Assembly (NCBI GenBank): GCA_027475525.1
Contig: JAMWFC010000049.1
Coordinates: 5,192,947-5,256,946, forward strand
Direction: 5' to 3'
Source of the DNA: Macrolepiota albuminosa
Taxonomy: Eukaryota; Basidiomycota; Agaricomycetes; Agaricales; Agaricaceae
Length of the DNA stretch: 64,000 bases
The notes beneath the pieces were generated by a model, which saw only the letters and a program-made list of their open reading frames with translations, was not told the origin of the DNA and ran no database searches. Below, in pieces: positions 1-11,526 of the stretch (its first letter is position 1; each line of letters starts with the position of its first letter). The translations under genes and the position numbers were made by a program.

Positions 1-2
1 CA

Positions 3-2540
3 CCACAAGCGCAGATTGTAGCTGGGTCAGACATGCTGTTGGGCAGACTGGAAGCAGCGGGACAGCCAGTCCCTGCAACTGCGTTCTTCCTGCAGGACAG
101 TTTGGCCATGATGGTGATGGAGGGGTTGCTCGACCAGATCGAGCTCATGAAGAGGCAGCGCGTTGCAGCGCTGGAACAGATTGAACGCGTGTCTAAGCGC
201 AAAATTGCCACAAGTGAGGAATCGACTGCTGAAGTCAAGAGGGCTAGATATCAGCCCAGTCGACCGGTCAACCCTCCATGGGCAAGGATGCCGTCGGAAG
301 TGCAATTCACGCGCCATGAGCAGCCTGCTCAGCCTGTGGCTTCATCATCGCAGTTACCTGAGTCGGGCCCACAGGCCTCTTCAGAGTCACTGGCTGCCGT
401 CAGTGAACTCTTGGCAGGTCTGTCCCTGGGTCAGCGGGAAGCCGCATCATCTTGGGCCCCACCTAGGGGGCCCAAAACCGTTGCTGTGGCGCCAAGAGCG
501 CCCGTTATTGTCATGCCTTGCACTGAGCCTGGAGGGAAAACTCTGGCACAAAATGCACCTGCCTCTTCAGTGGCTCAGCCACAACCAGAATCGACCGCCC
601 TGACCAAGTCGGGGCCGTCTCATCAGCGCTGCAGCCGCAAGCCGCCTCTCGATGCCTCCAAATTGGAGGTTATACTCTTTCCTGCTGGCATTCCCGCACA
701 AGCGGGAGAAGCCCAGATGTTGTTCATGCTGCCAGTGTTTGTACTGGCCCCACCAGAGAAGTACCCTGTGGTCGTATTGACCCCAGACCCCTGCACGCCG
801 GAGCAGTATGATGGTCTGGTGGCGACCTCGAGAGGGAAGACCGTGCCTGAAAAAGGCAAAGCAGCAGTACCCTCCTTGTCCGACGAGAGCAACTATGGAG
901 AGTCGAGCTCGGAGCAGGAGGAGGATGGGGAGGAGGGGGAATCGGCCGCGGACTGGTTCCAATGAGTATTGCGCAATAAGCGCGTTGCAAGGAAGAAGGC
1001 GATTCGCGCCAAAGAGCTACAGGCCCAGAAGTATAGGGCTGAGGATGAATTTTTGGGGAAGATTCCCGATGGCTTGGGAGTGAAAGTGTGGGGGCCGCTC
1101 GATATTGAGTGAATGAATTTGTGCTTTAGAGGAGCACTCAGCCATTGCACCTATTATTCGTATGCTACAAATACGGTGCTGATGGGAGCTGACACCAATA
1201 GAGCAGTGGCATATGAGTTTTCCTCTGGCCATCGTGCTCACATCCCGGGCACGATTGTGTATAAGCACGCCCTGCGTGGCCTTTCCTGCACTCCATTAGA
1301 GCTGGACTGGCTCTATAAGTATTATATAAATGTACACGTCCCGCGTCGCAACAGAATTGTTGCGTACATGCTGATCACGGAGCTCCAGATGTTCGTGCAG
1401 TGAACAGTTGAGGCTCTGCATGATCAAACCATGCAGCTCCTGATGAAGGAGCCTCAGTACCAGGACCTCATCAACCCGATGCAGGGACCTGAAGACCTTG
1501 CTCTTGTCGAGCGACGACACATTCCGGGGCGCTTTTTGCGCACGAAAGATGATGGCACCACGGCGTTGCGCGTAATGCACGCTCAGGATCCAGCCACCCC
1601 ATTTGACCTTGACCAGCTGGCGCAGTACGCGCTGGTCTTTGGCCGACCCAGGTTGGAAAATACCTATCAAGGTATTGCTGTGGATCATGCCTACCGCATG
1701 CACTGGCGGACCCTCTTTGGGTTTGCCTTATGTCAGGCTCTGTGCACTAACAGTGCAGCCAAGCCGGTGATCGTGCGGCGCATGACCCTCGTCATCGCCT
1801 CGTATGACGCCATGTTCCCCGAGCAGCCATTTGAGCCCCAACGTGAGCCCCAGCATGGGCTGCAGCTCAAAATTCACCAAGTTCACGTGCCCAACGACCA
1901 TGCATGGAACTTCTCTGATGACGACGTGTTACGCGTCTTCCTACACAACCGGATCCCGCTGGAATGGGTGGACCACACATATACGTACGGCGTAGTCTTC
2001 CTAGAACAGCAGTTCCACTCCCCAACAATGTCAATGGACATCTTTAAACAGGTTGATGATGAGCGCGTGGAGTGCCTCTCCAAGTATGGCACCCCTGCCG
2101 CAATCCCACAATGGGATGGATGGCAGGAGATGACTGAAGACGATCACTATTGTCTTATGTTCAAGCATCACAAGGAGAGCAAGCTCCCGGAAAACCCTGA
2201 GGCCAACGGCCTCTATTATTTGATTGGCATGGACCCGAATCAGGTCAACCTCCTAAAACGCATGGCAGCGCATGACCTGCCAACAGCGGACATGGACCCA
2301 GGCCAGGTCAATCTCCTGTCACGCACGGCAGAGCAGGGTACGCTCACCACCACAGCTTCAGCGATTAACGTCGCACTAACAGAGCCTATGGTGGTAGACA
2401 CGCCTGCAGTTGAGGGGCCTATAACCCCACCGAGGACGGAATCGGCGCCTCCCCCTCCCACGATTAACGTTGCACTGGAGGAGGAGTCAATGGTGACTGA
2501 GACAGGCGTGGTTGCAGGAGCATCGTCATCCGGGTCCTAG
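3..2540 (+). pseudogene. Accessory gene of element A, broken by three TGA codons
   Basis: One reading frame runs from the left edge to the TAG at 2538-2540, interrupted by TGA at 963-965, 1110-1112 and 1401-1403. The pieces line up in order with the accessory protein of element C (20633-23245, minus). The start matches its helical region ending GLLDQIELMKRQR, then come an acidic stretch, a small Y/N-rich block (YYSYATNTV) and the best conserved block (YRMHWRTLFGFALC, then HNRIPLEWVDHTYTYGVVF). Where C can be aligned, the TGA positions fit arginine (for example E-TGA-MN against E-R-LN). The C-terminus, missing in C, holds two pairs of near repeats (DPNQVNLL / DPGQVNLL and INVALTEP / INVALEEE). 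A short in-frame deletion relative to B removes about ten codons near 1795. The function is unknown: I see no transmembrane segment and no enzyme motif shared by all copies. Confidence 0.75.
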
Positions 2541-2912
2541 ACCCATATTAAAATTCTGTTGTGTAGGTATCTCCGAGTCATTCACTCGAACCATTTCAGC
2601 TGATACGCACTCCAGAGTCGCGTGTAGATACAGCCGACCCAGAGGTGGGGTCACTCTTAATTTTTGTTGTTTTTATTTTATTTTAGTATATACACATTTT
2701 CTCTTGCATACTGCTGGTGCAACGTGCGCTCGTGTCTGATAAGGACTGCTGCCTATTGTGCCCAAAGGACATTTCTACACTGCGCATAAAAGCTAACGCT
2801 TTGCAGCCACGCAATACGCATGTTATTCATCTGTGGTTTGCACTATCGTGCATTCCTTATCTCTTTCCACCTCCCTTCCTAAAGACTGAGTATTCGGTCT
2901 CATTGGGGGGTA

Positions 2913-3086
2913 TGTAACAGAATCATCCGTGTTATTAGCATCAACGACACTATAATCATTTAGTAGAGTATTATGTAAGACAACATCTTGTTTTCACTCT
3001 AAGTACTAGTCAAATCCGATACTGCGGTCTGATTTAGCACTTGTGTGATACACACAAGATAGTTCTAACCCGTAACTCCGGTTACA
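2913..3086 (+). repeat. 3' LTR of element A (174 bp)
   Basis: Begins TGTAACAG and ends GGTTACA (TG...CA with a short inverted repeat). It aligns over its length with the 183-bp LTRs of element B at 14929 and 34014, sharing the blocks ACACACAAGATAGTTCTA and TGCGGTCTGATT. It is preceded by a short G-run polypurine tract. Confidence 0.85.
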
Positions 3087-3265
3087 CACAGCCTCTAACC
3101 TCAAAACCCCCGGATCAAGTCCTCTTTCCTGAGAGAACCCCCTGTCCACATCTTAAACCCCGGAGTTTTAGCCCTGGAGTTCCAGACACCTGAGTATCCA
3201 TAGATCAAGTCTACCTTGTAAGGGTGTTGCTTTCCTGGAAAGCCCCCGATTCAGCAGAACCTGAC
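3087..3265 (-). repeat. Decayed LTR fragment of the element-E family
   Basis: Its reverse complement aligns with 43241 to about 43420, the end of the 747-bp LTR of element E. Shared blocks include GGATACTCAGGTGTCTGGAA and a G-run followed by CTTTCC, and both finish at the terminal TGTCAGGTTC. Many differences are C-to-T or G-to-A at former CpG sites, so the copy is old. It abuts the 3' LTR of element A, so A inserted into this LTR. The rest of it lies to the left of the window. Confidence 0.75.
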
Positions 3266-3735
3266 ATCGGACAGCTGTCAAGATATTTACAAGCCAATTT
3301 CTTTGCTTTACATGCTCCTAGTAGCAATACTTAGCCCAACCCCAGTACTAATAGAACTTTATAAGCTTTGACATAAGTTTTGAGGAAAAAAATGAGCATA
3401 CCATTTCAATAGGATTCAATTCACAGTGGAATTTTGGTAAGAAGATACACAAGTATCCAGCTCCATGAATAAGAACTTTGAGCATTGAATCCTGATACTT
3501 GAAACTGAGGGTGGCAGGGTTCCTATCCTAGATCAAATAGAGAAAAAAAAACTTTTTGCAAAAAAATGACAAATAAGTAACGTCATTGGTATGTTGCAAG
3601 AGGCTTCCCTAAAAATAGGTTCATCGCGTAAGTCCAATCCTTAACAAAGTATATTATTGAAGAAGATCTTTCAGAAATATGGAAATGTCACAGGTTTGGT
3701 TCCTTGGAACATGTGTGACAGTGCATGGCAATAAT
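3266..3735. other. AT-rich interval without a recognised gene
   Basis: No convincing coding signal. It contains A-runs around 3540-3570 and is probably the outer 3' flank of the pogo-like transposon to its right. I could not find terminal inverted repeats that would fix the boundary. Confidence 0.4.
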
Positions 3736-6090
3736 CTAATCTTTGTCATCTCCCTCATTATCATCCTCCAGAGAGCTCTTTTGACTGTCAGCAGGTGCCT
3801 TTGGCTTTTGTGGTCGGACTGGTTTCTTAGGCCAGTGTTTTTTAGGAACCCCTTCCAATGCCAATTTGGAACATTCCTCTTCCCAGGCCTTCACATTAGT
3901 GTCATGATCTGCTTTGATTCTCATCCACTCTTCCTCCACTGCTGCCAGCAAATCTTTCCTTACCACTTGCATCTCTGCATTTTTGCCTTTTGTGCTGCTA
4001 CATCCTCCTTCCCCTTCACCTGTTCTTCAACCTTGTGTATAAACTTGGATGCAGAGAGGACTTATCCCTCACCATTAAACAGGTGTGCCCATTCATTCTT
4101 CTTTCTGTTCTCGCAATTGAATAGTGCCTGTGAGGTCTTTGAAAAATGCATGTTTTGAATGACAAGTTGCACCTGAGCACCTTCAATCATCATGTTACAT
4201 GCTTGTACGTGAGCTTTTGCAAGCTGAAGATTTTGACGAAGGTCCTCATTTTCCTTTTCAAGCAATTCCTGCATTTTCCATGTATTTGGTGCATGCATCA
4301 AGTCCCAAGATAGTTCCAAAAGCTTTGGAGGAGCCTCAAGAACAGGGGAAAAGGCCGCAGTTGCAGAGGTGATTTGAGCCTTGAACGGTAAGAAGAAGCC
4401 AGATGATGTTGAGGCTAGGCCAGCATATAGAGAGCGCATACGTTTTTTAGGTGTAAACAGAGATGGATCAATGTCCATTACACATTGTAGCATAGCCCGC
4501 CATGTGGCGTTGGCCACATAGCTTTTACTTAGTTTAGTAGTTGAACATTATATTATATTTATTATAATATAATAATAGTTATATAATTATAAATACCTAG
4601 CTACCAGCTGCTTATTAAGCAGCTTATTTTTGTTATACACTACATAGTCAATAGACCGGTCTGGTCTAATTCTGTTCTGTGTGACTTAAGCTCTCTCAAA
4701 ATCTGTAACTCCATTACACACATTTTGAAGGCCAAGAAGGAGTGTCGAGGACTGTATAAGTAGATGGAGATGTATCAAAAGCAGTAGGTGGCTGGTGATG
4801 AAATGCTGCTATTATGGCATGGACAGGGCTTGCTTGAGGGAGTGGAAATGCACCTTTAATGGAGGTAGATAAGCTTGGCTTCATTTGTTGCTTGCTTATG
4901 ACGTCTTTGCTGAAAGGATAAACTCCAGTGACTCAAAATGCTGCTTTTACTGTGGCTTCATCAAATGCAGTGAGGTAGGCTCATCCAAATAATCCCATGA
5001 AGTCTCCTTTGCTTATGTCCCTCATGTTTGCCTTCTTGAAGTCCTGAATCTCTTTTTTCTAGGCATCTTTCATCTTTGCAAAGCAGACCACATCAAGACC
5101 TTGAAGTGCATGGGTGCAGTGTGGTGGATACCCTAGGACAATGATGTTATTTTCATTAGCATATTTGAGAAAGTTCAAGGTATAGTGGGAACTGTGTCCA
5201 TCGAGGATGAGAACCTGCAGTTGTCCTCTAGCCTTTTCATGTGTCTCCATGTCAAAGACAGTTGTTAACCACTTGTATCCTAGTTCTCCATCTGTCTAGC
5301 CATTTTGGGATTGTGTGATGCTACAAGCTCATTAACTTTGATTTGTTGTAAAGGTTTGCTGCTTACTATGCTTCTGCAATATTTTCTTTACCCCATTTTG
5401 CCATCATATTGACTCCTTTGAAGATTATCATTGGCTTCACCATTGTTCCATCTGCACAGATGGTTTCAAGTGCTGTAACATTCTTGCGGTTAGCACCTCC
5501 TTGCTTGTGTTGAGTTTTGGTCCCTCAACATCAAACAACCTGCTCTGTTGCATGGATTTCTGTTAGAAAGCCACTTTCATTCATGCCATAGATGTTTTCT
5601 GGTAAGATTCCCATCTCAACAATGTACTTTTTGACAATCTTGAACCAGGACTCCACCACAGTTGGATTGAGTGATTTTGCATGTTGTGTATCAAGTGGGG
5701 TTGACCAGTGAGTCTGAAGTTGTGTATGGTGCCGTCAAAGAAAGCTAAAGACCTACTTTTTGCCTAGCCTCTCACACCCAACACCAAGCTTGCTTTCCAA
5801 AATGGCATTTGCATATCGGTCAATATTGCAATGACTAAGAGGGAATCCAGTTTGAGCTGACTCACAGATGAAGTTGACAAGTGTGGTCTCTTCAGCAGGG
5901 CTGAGCTTTTGTTTTGTCCTTGCATTAAAATCCTGTATATATTCTACTCCTGCCACTCTCTGCTCCAGGGTAGACTTGGGAATGTTATACTGCTTTGCTA
6001 CATCTCAAGTGCTAGAATCACGACCTGGCTCATCTCATCCCTTTATGTAGACTTGAGAAGCTTCATGTACTCTCCAAGACATGTCTTTTC
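3736..6090 (-). pseudogene. pogo/CENP-B-like DDE transposase, degenerate
   Basis: Read on the minus strand from about 6090 down to 3736, the pieces give a Psq-type helix-turn-helix (VAKQYNIPKSTLEQRV, about 5960-6010), a CENP-B-type DNA-binding segment (5753-5956, with LSPAEETTLVNFI), and the DDE nuclease core around 5059-5560. The core includes the hallmark LILDGHSSHYTLNF (catalytic Asp) and GYPPHCTHALQGLDV. A C-terminal part (4062-4517, helical, rich in L/E/Q) and an acidic lysine-rich tail (3736-3972, ending DDNEGDDKD) follow. These are features of pogo-superfamily transposases of fungi. Many stops and frameshifts, mostly C-to-T or G-to-A, show it is dead. The tail may instead belong to a separate ORF; assignment of the 4062-5560 core is firm. 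Confidence 0.8.
4520..4718 (-). repeat. 199-bp AT-rich insertion with 5-bp flanking repeat
   Basis: This interrupts the pogo-like transposase. On the minus strand it begins TGTAATGGAGTTACAG and is flanked by ATGTG on both sides (plus strand CACAT at 4515-4519 and 4719-4723). Inside are a run of alternating A/T (4545-4585) and the palindrome AGCTGCTTATTAAGCAGCT (about 4608-4626). Size, TG start and 5-bp repeat suggest a solo LTR, but the other end (AAAAGCT) does not finish in CA. It could be a decayed LTR or a small unclassified insertion. Confidence 0.45.
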
Positions 6091-6955
6091 CTCGCTTGAT
6101 CTGCTTAATTCATTCAGAAAGTGCCCTTCCCACCATAGTGTGTCAGGTGGCCCAGAAAGTTGGCTCAAATGCGAGGGAAAAGCATATCAACATGCAGTTG
6201 ATCAACAAAGTTATCACACTTGGTGCAACAATCAGAATATGCTCCATGGATTGCTCAAATTGGCTCTGATCCATGACATTTATAGACAAAAAATGCACTT
6301 TAAGATATTTTCTTGCAAATCAGAATGACACAATCATCATAATTCCAGCAAAAGTATGATAAAAGTAGAGAACAAAAGTTGCTTATCAATCAGACAACAT
6401 TATTTTCACAATTGTTTTGCAGATTTCTAATGACTGACTCATTTGCTGCCCCTCAAACTTGGATATGGTTTAGATAATGTATGTAGAATGATAGATTCTG
6501 AAAATTGCAGAGAATGGTCACAATCCCAGGGAGCTATATAAGTTTGTCCTGAGGAATGGTCATGTCCAGGGGAACACTCCTACAGCTTGCTATTTGACTC
6601 TTATGCTTTGGCCTCCTTCAGTCTGATCAACTGCAGGCATCCAACCTCATGAGTCACACCTCTAAAACCTTTTTATTAACCATGTCTACTAGATATCCCC
6701 ATCAAACCATAAAAACAGGAGGACCTGTCCACCAACTCAGTCCTACTGCAATATGCTTTGCCATGTAGAGAGTTGTAATAATAAAGTATTAGTGTTCCAA
6801 AGTTAAATGATAGTAGCACCTAAGAATATTTAGGAGTAGTGAGGGTTTGTAAATAGCCCTAGTGCTTTGATGGAAGTCTGAAACTCATTATTTCAGAGCT
6901 GGAAAAAAGATCAAAACTAGGCCAAGCTAACAAGTGTCCTAGAGTTGTCAGTGTA
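6091..6955. other. AT-rich interval without a recognised gene
   Basis: 5' flank of the pogo-like transposase. Short plus-strand ORFs here show no domain and look like chance openings. Confidence 0.4.
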
Positions 6956-7945
6956 CAGTAGCTCAAAAAAATGTTTCAATGTTTTGAAAGATGGCATTGG
7001 CATGTAGGAATAGAAGTACCTAAAATTTTGATTAAATCATGTAAAATACTATAGCATTGTAGCTACAAATTGCATGTAGGATTATATAATTTGGATCAAA
7101 ACTGATGGAATAATGACCATTTCAAAATATTTACTCATTGAGACACTTTTTTGAGCATCTCTAACTTTGCAGGTTTATTTCTATTTTACTCAGAAATAAA
7201 GAGTAAGTTGCATGTGAGAATATAAACAAAGTCATGTGACTATGTTTGGATATATTTGAGAGTAGTTCAAGCTGGGTTGAACCACATCTTGGCCTTCAAC
7301 CACTATTATGAAAGTTACTCCTTCTGTACAATGCTCTGCTGTCGCTTCTCTTCTTGCTGAAGGGTATTTTCTGTGCCAAATTGAGGCTAAAACTAGTCTA
7401 AAGAATTCTACTATTGGGAGAATTGGTGGAGAGTTAGAAGTGGACAAGGAAAACTATTCTAGAAGCTGTCCTGCTAAGCTTATTCCATGTAATAAACAGG
7501 CTATTGTTCAACAAATTTCAACTGAGAGACTTGATACAGCTGTCCAGACAACCAATTTTATCAACAACATTATTTCCAACCCTGTCTCTCCTCAGACTAT
7601 ATAAAATGTACTGAAGAATGAGAGGTATCAGTCTGCTATAAAAAGAAAGGTTTCTATGCTTAAAGCTAGACATCAGCAACTACAACTTAAATAGACTCAG
7701 AAGCATCAGAACTGGACTGTGAAGGACTGAAAAAGGGTGTTATGAACAGATAAAACAAAGATCAATAGGATTGGGTCAGATGAGAAGCAGTATATGTAGA
7801 GGCTACAAGGAGAAGGTATTTTAGACCAAACAACTATACATACTGTAAAGCATGGAGGAGGGAATAATCTTAGGTACTTCCATCCTACATGCCAATGCCA
7901 TTTTTCAAAAGCTATGAAATATTGGGACACTTTTTTGAGCCACTG
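6956..7945 (+). mobile_element. Tc1/mariner-type transposon, internally deleted (990 bp)
   Basis: Terminal inverted repeats of about 75 bp: the left end CAGTAGCTCAAAAAAATG matches the reverse complement of the right end CAGTGGCTCAAAAAAGTG, and both continue into TGGCATTGGCATGTAGGA. TA flanks both ends (6954-6955 and 7946-7947), the Tc1/mariner target duplication. A further copy of the terminal motif (ACTTTTTTGAGC) lies at about 7147-7160. The interior codes for the N-terminal half of a transposase only, so the second half of the catalytic domain has been lost. Confidence 0.75.
7308..7860 (+). pseudogene. Tc1-like transposase, N-terminal half
   Basis: ORF 7308-7604 is a Tc3/Tc1-type DNA-binding region: a helix-turn-helix with KTSLKNSTIGRI, then basic residues and a second helix-turn-helix ending NPVSPQTI. 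After a stop the frame continues with features of the catalytic domain: WTVKD, then a degraded WTDETK-like motif (here TDKTKINRIGSDEK, stops at tryptophan positions), then VKHGGGNN. Coding then runs directly into the right terminal repeat, so the second Asp and the Asp/Glu of DDE/DDD are missing. Non-functional. Confidence 0.7.
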
Positions 7946-7947
7946 TA

Positions 7948-8540
7948 ATACTGTAAGGGGAATGCTTAATGTCTGCAGAACTCCTTCCACAAAGCCAGCA
8001 AGCACCAGTGACAAGCAGAAGTTGAGTGAGCTTAGAAGTGCTCTTGCTTGAATTCTGTCTAATGATACTTACACACATACAGATGACAATATTGTGACTT
8101 TTAAAAAGCTTGTCCCTAATTCTGAAACAGGATAGTGGAAGCTACTGTTATATTTTGCACAGTCAAAGTGTGATGCAAGAATGCTCCATTGGTTTATTTA
8201 GATAAACTTTTGCTTGTTGCCAGAACTGCAACTCAGGTGCATGTTTTTTTTATCATTTTTTACCTAACAATGCATGCTGAATAATAGGATAGCACAACTT
8301 CAAGTAGCAGTGCCTTTTCAACTATCTTGTATATCTCACAAGAGAAACTTGCGAGAAAATCCAGATGATTTTCCTACTCATCACATCAAACACACTGTGG
8401 TTGACAGTGAAGATGCTTTGCAACTTTTTACTATGGAGGCTGACTGAAAAGCATGCTGCTCTTTTTTTATGTTAGCTGAACAAAATACAATGCATTGCTT
8501 TTGAATTTTAGTTGTTAATAAATTTCAACTGTTTTATACT
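7948..8540. other. AT-rich decayed DNA, nothing assigned
   Basis: Fragments such as KKLVPNSETG suggest former coding sequence, but stops in all frames prevent a call. Confidence 0.35.
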
Positions 8541-8556
8541 AATTATTGTTTCATGA

Positions 8557-8640
8557 CTGGACAGCTGGCCTAACGGTTATCTGATCTGTGTTGTTGGGCA
8601 GATGCTCCTGCCCTAGAGGTTGTGGGTTCAATTTCTGCAC
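8557..8640 (+). other. tRNA-like sequence with RNA polymerase III-type boxes
   Basis: An A-box-like TGGCCTAACGG (8565-8575) is followed about 50 bp later by a B-box-like GGTTCAATTTC (around 8625), the spacing of an internal pol III promoter. It sits at the 5' end of the retroposon, as in tRNA-derived SINEs. Degenerate; I could not assign an anticodon. Confidence 0.5.
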
Positions 8641-9158
8641 ATGCAAGAGTACCGTGAAGCCCTGTAAGTGCAATGTCACATGTCATATAAGAGTCTGGCC
8701 TTGGTAAAGTCAGTTTGATGGAGAGATGTCTCCACTCTTAGAGGGTATGTCTGGCAGCATAATCACGTGATTAGGAGCCTGGCCTTGGTAAAGTCAGTTT
8801 GCAGGGGAATATCTCCACTCCTTATCATGGTCCTGAATAGATTCAGAATCTATCCCCAAATGCAGCAATGCACCGAGAGGATAGGGGACAATAAGCAGGG
8901 AAATTGTCCTCATAACAAGCCAACCATTAGAACAGGCCATCCCTCCCCTGATTGGCTAGTCAGTGGTGTTAGTCTTTGGTAGTAGGGAGGCAAAAGCCAA
9001 ATTGCAGGAAAAGCCTCCTGAAACAACTCTGACTCTGGCAATGTGACCAGGAGCAAGTTGGTAGGCTGAAAGGTGAGGTGTAGAGTGAGGACACATGGGG
9101 ATCCATGCTTAGGCATTAGCAAACCATGTGCCTTGCAACTGGAAGCTGAATAGCCAGT

Positions 9159-10520
9159 TTGGTCCCTGGCTTAGTAGGTGGGCAGTATCAGACCCAGGCA
9201 GTCCCTAGCATCTGGATCGAGAGTACTAAATCCTACACTAGTTTGCATGATCATAATAGGGTCATGTTCAAGTCCAAGTTGATTCCAAAATGTGCTGCCA
9301 CAATAGAGCATCACCTCTCCTGCAAGGAAGGGGCTAAATTTTGCATATCAGAAGACAAAACATACCAGAACATCTTTCTCCAAACACTTATGGCCAACGC
9401 TAGAACAAGCGGGGAGGGACTACCACAATCTATTAAGATGATGTTGAGAGCCACAAAGAGATATAACATAATGCTCATACCAGTGCAATTAGAACCCGCA
9501 GCAAGACTCGACATGCCCATCTGGTACCATACTGGGCTAGTGAGTACAAAAAACCCAGGCTTCAACACCACATCCGTGAAATGCCAGAGAAGACATCACA
9601 AGATTAGAACAGTCCAAGATCTGCTGGAACTCATTAAACACACGAACAGCTCCATTAATGAGAAACACAAACCTAGAAGAAATTGCAAGTGCAAAAGCTG
9701 TAGGACAATGAGATTGGAGGAATGTAAACACCCACACAAGTGTGGGGTATATGCCAGGAAACTTTTAAGCAAACTGGGAGAGGAATGGAATTCCCTGAAC
9801 CTAAGAGACCTTGAATCTGAGCAAGCTACAGAGGGGGTCCTAAGAAATATAGACCATGAGAACTCAGTCTTGTTCAGTAAGAAGATACAAACCAAAAAAT
9901 CCCTACAAGACAGCTTCCAAATCCTAGTAAACAAAGACAGAGACAAATTAACTGAACTGAACAAGGGCTCAAGAACAAGCCAAAACATTGATGGTAGAAA
10001 GACAAGTCCACTGCAATGGATACAGGTATATACGGACAGATCCTGCACAAACAATAGGTACAAGAATGCCCAAGCCAGAGCAGGAATTTGGTTTGGGGAG
10101 GACAACCCTCAAAACAAAGTGTTAAGGGTACCAGCACACCTAAACCAATCAAATAATGCAGGGGAAGCACTAGTGGTGCTAGTAGCAGCAAAAAGCATGG
10201 ACACAAATGATCATGTAGAAATTTTAACAGACTCGAAAATAACCATTGAGGGTTTGACTAAGTTCCTGAGAAAACATAAAGACAAAGGCTGGCTCGAGGT
10301 AGATAACAAGGAGATACTTAAGGCAACAGCATCATATCTAAGGAGCAGGGTAGGACACACTATCCTCACAAAAGTGAAAGGCCACAGCGACCTCAAAGGG
10401 AATGATGAGGCAGACAATCTGGTGAAAGAAGGGACTGGAACACATATTGAGCCCGACACTGCAGTAGTAGCAGTGAGAGGCTACTACACAAAGGGCATAA
10501 AACTCAGCACTGCATCATAA
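9159..10520 (+). pseudogene. LINE-type C-terminal region with RNase H domain
   Basis: The frame is open for 453 codons but has no convincing start (9159 is TTG), so this is the C-terminal part of a larger protein. Features in order: MPIWYHTG (about residue 119); a cysteine/histidine-rich zinc-binding stretch CKCKSCRTMRLEECKHPHKC (about 175-195); then an RNase H fold with the acidic residues in YTDRSC, NNAGEALVV and EILTDSK and the closing KGHSDLKGNDEADNLV. All four RNase H motifs are in place. This arrangement is typical of RNase H-bearing LINE-like proteins of agaricomycetes. The reverse transcriptase normally upstream is absent here. Confidence 0.7.
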
Positions 10521-11141
10521 GCAAATCTCTATAAAGGAATAATAAGAAGCAAACCTGCCCCTGCAAGGCAAAGCATGACTGTGAACCTAGACAGAATGAG
10601 CTGGGCACTACAGGAGATGAACAGGAACATACTGACAGATAAGGCAATATAGAACTCTACAAAGGACAAGACACTGATGAAGGAATCCTGAGCCTTCCTG
10701 TGGAAGGCAATGCATAACGCCTATAAAATTGGTGAATACTGGGATAGAATACTCAACTACGAGATAAAAAGCAAGTGCCATATATATAACACAATGGAAG
10801 ATATGGAACATATCCTTATGTCGTGCAAGGCCTCAGGACAAGAAACAGTATGGGAACTCACAAAGCAACTCTGTGACCATAGAGGCCTAAAATGGGAGAA
10901 CCCAAGTATAGGACTAATACTGGGTTGTGTACTGGCAAAACTAAGACTTAAGAATGGGAAACCCATGGAGGCAGGAAACAGAATGTACAGAATAGAAGTG
11001 TCAGAGTCTGCTTGCCTGATATGGAAACTAAGGTGCGATTGGAGGATAAGATGCAAATCAGACCCCGAGAAACAACATACAATAGAAGAAATCACAAACA
11101 AGTGGCGGAACACACTCCTAAGGAGGGTAAAGCTAGATTGA
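10521..11141 (+). pseudogene. LINE protein C-terminus, zinc-binding fragment
   Basis: Continuation of the same coding region after stops. ORF 10710-11141 holds CHIYNTMEDMEHILMSC, resembling the Cys/His motif found after the polymerase region of many LINEs, followed by WELTKQL and a conserved-looking RIEVSESACLIWKLRCDWRI. It ends about 300 bp before the poly(A). Stops at tryptophan or arginine codons upstream (10521-10700) mark decay. Confidence 0.6.
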
Positions 11142-11498
11142 CTGGCATCAAACACTGGGAAATATGGTAAAAGAGCCCTAGACAAGACATTAGTCACAAA
11201 TACCTAGGAAACAATCCTGCAAGAACACATGTGACCTTGTAAAGCATAGAGATTGGCAATGAACAGTCACAACACGAGCCCCACACAACATGTGTAACAT
11301 GCATTTCCCTCAGGTGGGCCAAAACTCAAGCAATAGAAAACACAAAAAACTGATAAGGACTGACATTGAGAAACAACTTTCTGGTAACTAGAGGCTAACA
11401 ACATGTAGATAAGTCTAGATACCTATAGAACCTCCAAAAAAAAAAAAAAAATTATTGTTTCATGAGTCAGGGATTGGCGCACACATGCGCTGCTACAA

Positions 11499-11526
11499 TT
11501 GATGATGATGATGATGATAATGATGA
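11499..11526 (+). repeat. (GAT)n microsatellite
   Basis: GATGATGATGATGATGATAA followed by TGATGAA, just outside the retroposon's right target duplication. Confidence 0.85.

Larger units (their letters stand above)
1..3086 (+). mobile_element. Ty3/gypsy element A, 3' part (left edge truncated)
   Basis: Only the 3' end of this LTR retrotransposon is in the window: the accessory gene, a 3' noncoding stretch (2541-2912), a G-rich polypurine tract just before 2913, and the 3' LTR. The accessory protein and the LTR match element B (14929-34196) and, more distantly, element C (20466-30964), so A belongs to the same family. The LTR starts TGTAACAG and ends GGTTACA. The bases after it (CACAG) would be the target duplication, but the left copy lies outside the window. 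A is inserted in an older LTR whose remaining piece is 3087-3265. gag and pol are not visible. Confidence 0.85.
8557..11449 (+). mobile_element. Non-LTR retroposon with tRNA-like head and LINE 3' coding region
   Basis: Flanked by a 16-bp direct repeat, AATTATTGTTTCATGA, at 8541-8556 and 11450-11465, and ending in an uninterrupted A-run (11436-11449). These are the marks of target-primed reverse transcription. The first 85 bp resemble a tRNA; then come about 500 bp of noncoding DNA with a partial tandem duplication (CTGGCCTTGGTAAAGTCAGT at about 8697 and 8780), an RNase H-type ORF (9159-10520) and a second fragment (10521-11141). No endonuclease or reverse-transcriptase core is present. The unit therefore looks like a composite non-autonomous retroposon rather than a simple 5'-truncated LINE. 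Confidence 0.7.

Noticed and set aside
8557..8640. A functional tRNA gene
   Set aside because: A- and B-box-like motifs are present, but a cloverleaf with a clear anticodon arm cannot be drawn, and it is the head of a retroposon.
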